From JACNLC01 sp964607375 (GTDB taxonomy: Bacteria > Fidelibacterota > Marinisomatia > SCGC-AAA003-L08 > JACNLC01): a stretch of DNA of 51,533 nucleotides. Within the stretch, counting starts at the first letter, position 1. The number at the start of each line of letters is the position of its first letter. The stretch is from positions 1 through 51,533 of the forward strand of contig CAZSJY010000004.1 of the NCBI GenBank assembly GCA_964607375.1, read 5' to 3'. The notes beneath the pieces were generated by a model that was not told the DNA's origin, made no database searches, and worked only from the letters and a program-made list of their open reading frames with translations. The position numbers were made by a program, and so were the translations under genes. Shown piece by piece: positions 48,663 to 51,533 of this stretch.

Positions 48663-49501
48663 AGTATTATAAACCATTTATCAGAAATTTTTTTCAACCT
48701 CGATGCATCATTTTTACAGTAATTATATTTCAAATATCAAATACTATACATTCTCAGATTATAGATTTAAACCTACCTTGTGCTGATTGCCATTCAACAA
48801 ATAGTTGGATACCTTTGAGGGCAGATATGCAATTCAATCACGACACTACGAAATTTCCACTAACAGGAAACCACCAAATAGCAGATTGCATTCAATGCCA
48901 CAATGGAACAACAGTTCAAGAAGAACATCAGTTCAAATCTGCCGAAGAAGAGTGTTTTAGTTGTCATTTGGATATTCACTTTTCTGGATTTGGAGATGAC
49001 TGTGAAAGATGCCACAATACATTTAGCTGGAATACAAAAAACTGGGTAATAAAACACGACTTTACTTTATTTCCATTATCTGGAGCACATTCAAGGTTGG
49101 AATGTGATGAATGCCATTTTGAAGGATTTACAATATTACCTAACAATCTATCAACAGACTGTTTGAGTTGTCATAACCAGAATTTTGCAAATTTCCCAGA
49201 TGTTCATGGAGGTAATAATAATTGTATTCAATGTCATAATACTAGAAGCTGGAAGCCTATTGATATGTCACACCACGATTTAATTTTTCCTATTTATTCA
49301 AGTAAACATCGCGGTGAATGGTCTGATTGTTCTGATTGTCATGCCAATAATTCTTACGAATATCAGAACATTTCTTGTGGCCTTAATGGAATCTGTCACG
49401 ACCACAGAAAAAGTAAAATGGACAAGGAACACCGTGACATAAATGGATACTTATACCAAGATCTTGAGTGTTTAAGCTGTCATCCAAACGGTAGTGAATA
49501 A
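48659..49501 (+). CDS. periplasmic 9- or 10-haem c-type cytochrome, 280 aa
   Basis: A signal peptide (CIIFTVIIFQISNTIHSQ) precedes nine CxxCH motifs of the same tri-haem module as the preceding gene. The first motif, CADCHSTNSW, is the third type of the module, which is exactly the type missing from the end of the 17-haem protein. Near the C terminus, where a CxxCHxDxH motif is expected, there is CGLNGICHDH, a possible CX5CH haem site. The start overlaps the previous stop by ATGA. The two proteins probably work as one wire, and this one lies nearest the outer-membrane barrel gene. Confidence 0.9.
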   Translation: MKYYKPFIRNFFQPRCIIFTVIIFQISNTIHSQIIDLNLPCADCHSTNSWIPLRADMQFNHDTTKFPLTGNHQIADCIQCHNGTTVQEEHQFKSAEEECFSCHLDIHFSGFGDDCERCHNTFSWNTKNWVIKHDFTLFPLSGAHSRLECDECHFEGFTILPNNLSTDCLSCHNQNFANFPDVHGGNNNCIQCHNTRSWKPIDMSHHDLIFPIYSSKHRGEWSDCSDCHANNSYEYQNISCGLNGICHDHRKSKMDKEHRDINGYLYQDLECLSCHPNGSE

Positions 49502-51024
49502 TGTATAGAATTGCATTATATACTGTATTTTTGGTTTCACTATCTTTTCCACAAACCAACAAAATCGTTAGCATTCACGGTCACATTACATATCTAACTT
49601 TAGAAAATGTTTATTGTGATATTGGAACCAATAAAAGTGTAACTCCAAACGATACATTACGAGTTTTTCGTCGTAATGAAGAAATTGGGACTTTGGTTGT
49701 TCAACAAACTTCGAGCAATTCTTCTATTTGTAATTCTCTAATACCAATTGAAGTTTATCAGTTGGGAGATAGGGTATTATTAGAAAAAATTGTTATTCAA
49801 GATATCATTAGTGACTTTGTTACTGATAAACCTGAAGTAACTGAGGAAAAACAAACATATAAATTTAATCATGATGGTAGATTTTCTTTTAGCTATAGTT
49901 ATGAGAAATTTAGTGATGAACTTGTTGACCACCACTTTTCCAATTATTTCAGGTATAAAGCTGGAGTTAATAACCTAAAAAACACACAATTATTCATCTA
50001 TGGTAAGAGTAATAATATTTCAAACAAACTGATTTTGTATCAAATGCAATTAGCTGTTAAAACCAAATCAAAAAAACTGTCTATATACTTCGGGAGATTA
50101 TTCCCAAAGGATTTTATAAGCATTGGTATTATTGATGGTCTCTTAATTGATAACAGAGTATCCCCAAATACCTCTTTTGGTTTCATAGCAGGATTTCAAC
50201 CTAATGTATATTTGATTCCTAGCATTGACAGATGGCATCATGGAATTACGATGAAAATAGAGCGGTTCAATAGAACAATTAGATTAAATGGATATTTGGC
50301 AATAGTCCAACAAATAGTAGATAAGCGAATTGATAAAGAAATTATTTATACAAGATTTAATGGAAAAATCAATTCAAATATGAATGTCTCTTTGAGACAA
50401 ACACTTGAAATATATCATTCTGATGATAAAATAGATTTTAACTCTTTGAAACTTGTTTCAAATCAGGTTTTGGTTAAAATGAGACTTTGGAAGAACATTT
50501 TACTACGGTCTCGAATTTCTTATAGTGAGCAACCAATTAACTTTGTAACAGAGTCAAATTATTTAGACACACTTATTACTACTGAATTTAGAACTGGTTG
50601 GTTTAGTTCAGTATCATATCAACACCATAAATTAGGTAGGTTTCAAACCGGAGTGAATTTACGATATGATTCAAGGGAGAAATTTTTGGCGAGAATGTTA
50701 ATGATGTTTTATAATTCTAATGCTATAAAAGATAGTTATTTTATCAGCTTCAAAAGTTACTACATAAAAAATCTGATAACCACAGGTGTTCGTAATTCGA
50801 TTGGTTGTTCGTTTACAGCAAAACTATTTTCGATTCATACTGATTATGAACATTTCATATATGGATATGGAAATAATTTGAGTGACTATCAACAACATAT
50901 TTTATCAATAAACGGTTATCTAAAAATGTCGAATAAATTAACCACAACCATATCAGTTGATTTAGTAATGGACAAAAATAATACCAGTGTGAATTTTCAT
51001 AACAATATATCTTATAGATTTTAA
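49501..51024 (+). CDS. predicted outer-membrane beta-barrel, candidate electron-conduit porin, 507 aa
   Basis: A signal peptide (YRIALYTVFLVSLSFPQ) precedes a small beta domain (IVSIHGHITYLTLENVYCDIGT ... LGDRVLLEKI). From about residue 120 there are many alternating-residue strands (RFSFSYSYEKF, LSIYFGRLFPKDF, TSFGFIAGFQP and others), and the protein ends in Phe (ISYRF), a hallmark of barrel proteins. No haem motif is present. By position after two periplasmic multihaem cytochromes, it is a candidate for the MtrB-like sheath of a porin-cytochrome conduit, although no family similarity to MtrB is visible. The ATG overlaps the stop of the preceding gene by one base. Confidence 0.75.
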   Translation: MYRIALYTVFLVSLSFPQTNKIVSIHGHITYLTLENVYCDIGTNKSVTPNDTLRVFRRNEEIGTLVVQQTSSNSSICNSLIPIEVYQLGDRVLLEKIVIQDIISDFVTDKPEVTEEKQTYKFNHDGRFSFSYSYEKFSDELVDHHFSNYFRYKAGVNNLKNTQLFIYGKSNNISNKLILYQMQLAVKTKSKKLSIYFGRLFPKDFISIGIIDGLLIDNRVSPNTSFGFIAGFQPNVYLIPSIDRWHHGITMKIERFNRTIRLNGYLAIVQQIVDKRIDKEIIYTRFNGKINSNMNVSLRQTLEIYHSDDKIDFNSLKLVSNQVLVKMRLWKNILLRSRISYSEQPINFVTESNYLDTLITTEFRTGWFSSVSYQHHKLGRFQTGVNLRYDSREKFLARMLMMFYNSNAIKDSYFISFKSYYIKNLITTGVRNSIGCSFTAKLFSIHTDYEHFIYGYGNNLSDYQQHILSINGYLKMSNKLTTTISVDLVMDKNNTSVNFHNNISYRF

Positions 51025-51160
51025 CTTAAAACCTTTAACAAAAGCACATTATATAGTGTAGTTGATCGTAGGCTTATCCATTTCAACTTCCTTGTAAAAT
51101 AACTTGAATACAACTATATTGCTTATCGCAATTGAAGAAAATCAATTAGATACAAAATAA

Positions 51161-51314
51161 GAGAAGTTCTCGTCGGCGCAGTTTGATGAAGAAATCATCA
51201 CAAAATAATTGTTGTAAATCTAAGAAATATCGACGGGGAAACAGTGTTTGTTGTAAAAATGTTGTGATTTACAAAAAAATAACTCCAACGATAAGTTGCT
51301 TTATCATTGGAGTT
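51161..51314. repeat. tRNA-linked repeat, copy B (154 bp)
   Basis: This is the second copy of the block at 171-337, in the same orientation and also directly 3' of a tRNA gene (tRNA-Phe). It lacks 11 bases of the TTTACAACA direct-repeat array. Its small ORF stops early at the repeat boundary, so it looks like the older or decayed copy. Confidence 0.8.
51281..51314 (-). terminator. rho-independent terminator of tRNA-Phe
   Basis: The stem AACTCCAA(C/T)GATAA with its near-complement is followed by a T-run on the minus strand. It is nearly the same hairpin as the one after tRNA-Asn and begins four bases after the tRNA. Confidence 0.8.
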
Positions 51315-51318
51315 AGTG

Positions 51319-51391
<73 letters not shown>

Positions 51392-51533
51392 ACATTTAAA
51401 TTCAGTTTATTTACTAAATTCAAAGCTCGCAAATTTATGAATAGTTTTGGGTATTGAACATAGAAAAATTTGATTATTAATGACACTTGGATAGACCTTG
51501 TTTACAGATTTGTAATTTAAAAGTATTTTATTA

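Noticed and set aside
171..51314. The two same-orientation repeats at both ends could be att sites flanking a 51-kb genomic island.
   Set aside because: The interval is full of core genes (isc, korAB, mrcA, trmH, rnhA) and has no integrase or phage genes. The repeats adjoin different tRNAs and are best read as two separate insertions or a repeated tRNA flank.

Overview
The window is AT-rich, densely coded DNA from one bacterial chromosome, most likely a marine member of the FCB superphylum close to Candidatus Marinimicrobia (SAR406) or Ignavibacteria-like lineages. The reasons are C-terminal sorting tails of the type NPFNPTTTI...GVYFVRM...K in three secreted proteins, promoter-like TAnnTTTG elements, many PKD/dockerin/cohesin-like surface domains, a fused gamma-alpha 2-oxoacid:ferredoxin oxidoreductase, and frequent TTG/GTG starts. 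The taxonomic call is an inference from these traits.

Layout. (1) 1-415: the edge of an unrecognised element next to tRNA-Asn, with a ~160 bp repeat that recurs beside tRNA-Phe at 51161-51391. (2) 500-15054: mostly housekeeping genes: VOC protein and M3 lipoprotein peptidase, trmH with a P-loop kinase, an LptF/G permease, a gamma-carbonic-anhydrase-like protein, pyrimidine-nucleoside phosphorylase, PBP1A, KorAB and a Dcp-type M3 peptidase. (3) 15055-19166: an accessory stretch with decayed coding sequence, a secreted endonuclease-I/lamin-tail/dockerin protein and a leucine-rich-repeat surface protein. (4) 19507-26331: a five-gene peptide ABC importer (Opp/Yej type) whose OppD-like ATPase carries two hydrophobic insertions. 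(5) 26416-32482: a complete ISC iron-sulfur operon (iscR, iscS, iscU, sufT-like, iscA, DUF2480-like, hscB, hscA, fdx) preceded by a good IscR type-1 box. (6) 32648-34733: a putative restriction endonuclease, an adenine methyltransferase and RNase HI.

(7) 34761-51024 is the most interesting part: a candidate extracellular electron transfer locus. A two-component system (its kinase broken by an in-frame TAA) is divergent from two large secreted multihaem proteins (3 and 9 CxxCH motifs). Each of these genes has the same 15-base palindromic site about 85 bases before its start. A tightly overlapping set of genes follows: a cyclic-nucleotide-binding domain gene (also broken by one in-frame TAA), a cytochrome-b-like membrane protein, a membrane-anchored ferredoxin/FAD/NAD(P) oxidoreductase, a 17-haem cytochrome, a 9- or 10-haem cytochrome and a predicted outer-membrane beta-barrel. 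Read in order, these could carry electrons between the NAD(P)H pool, the inner membrane, a periplasmic haem wire, an outer-membrane conduit and surface haem proteins. I do not recognise this exact combination as a described system. The direction of electron flow and the terminal partner cannot be read from the sequence.
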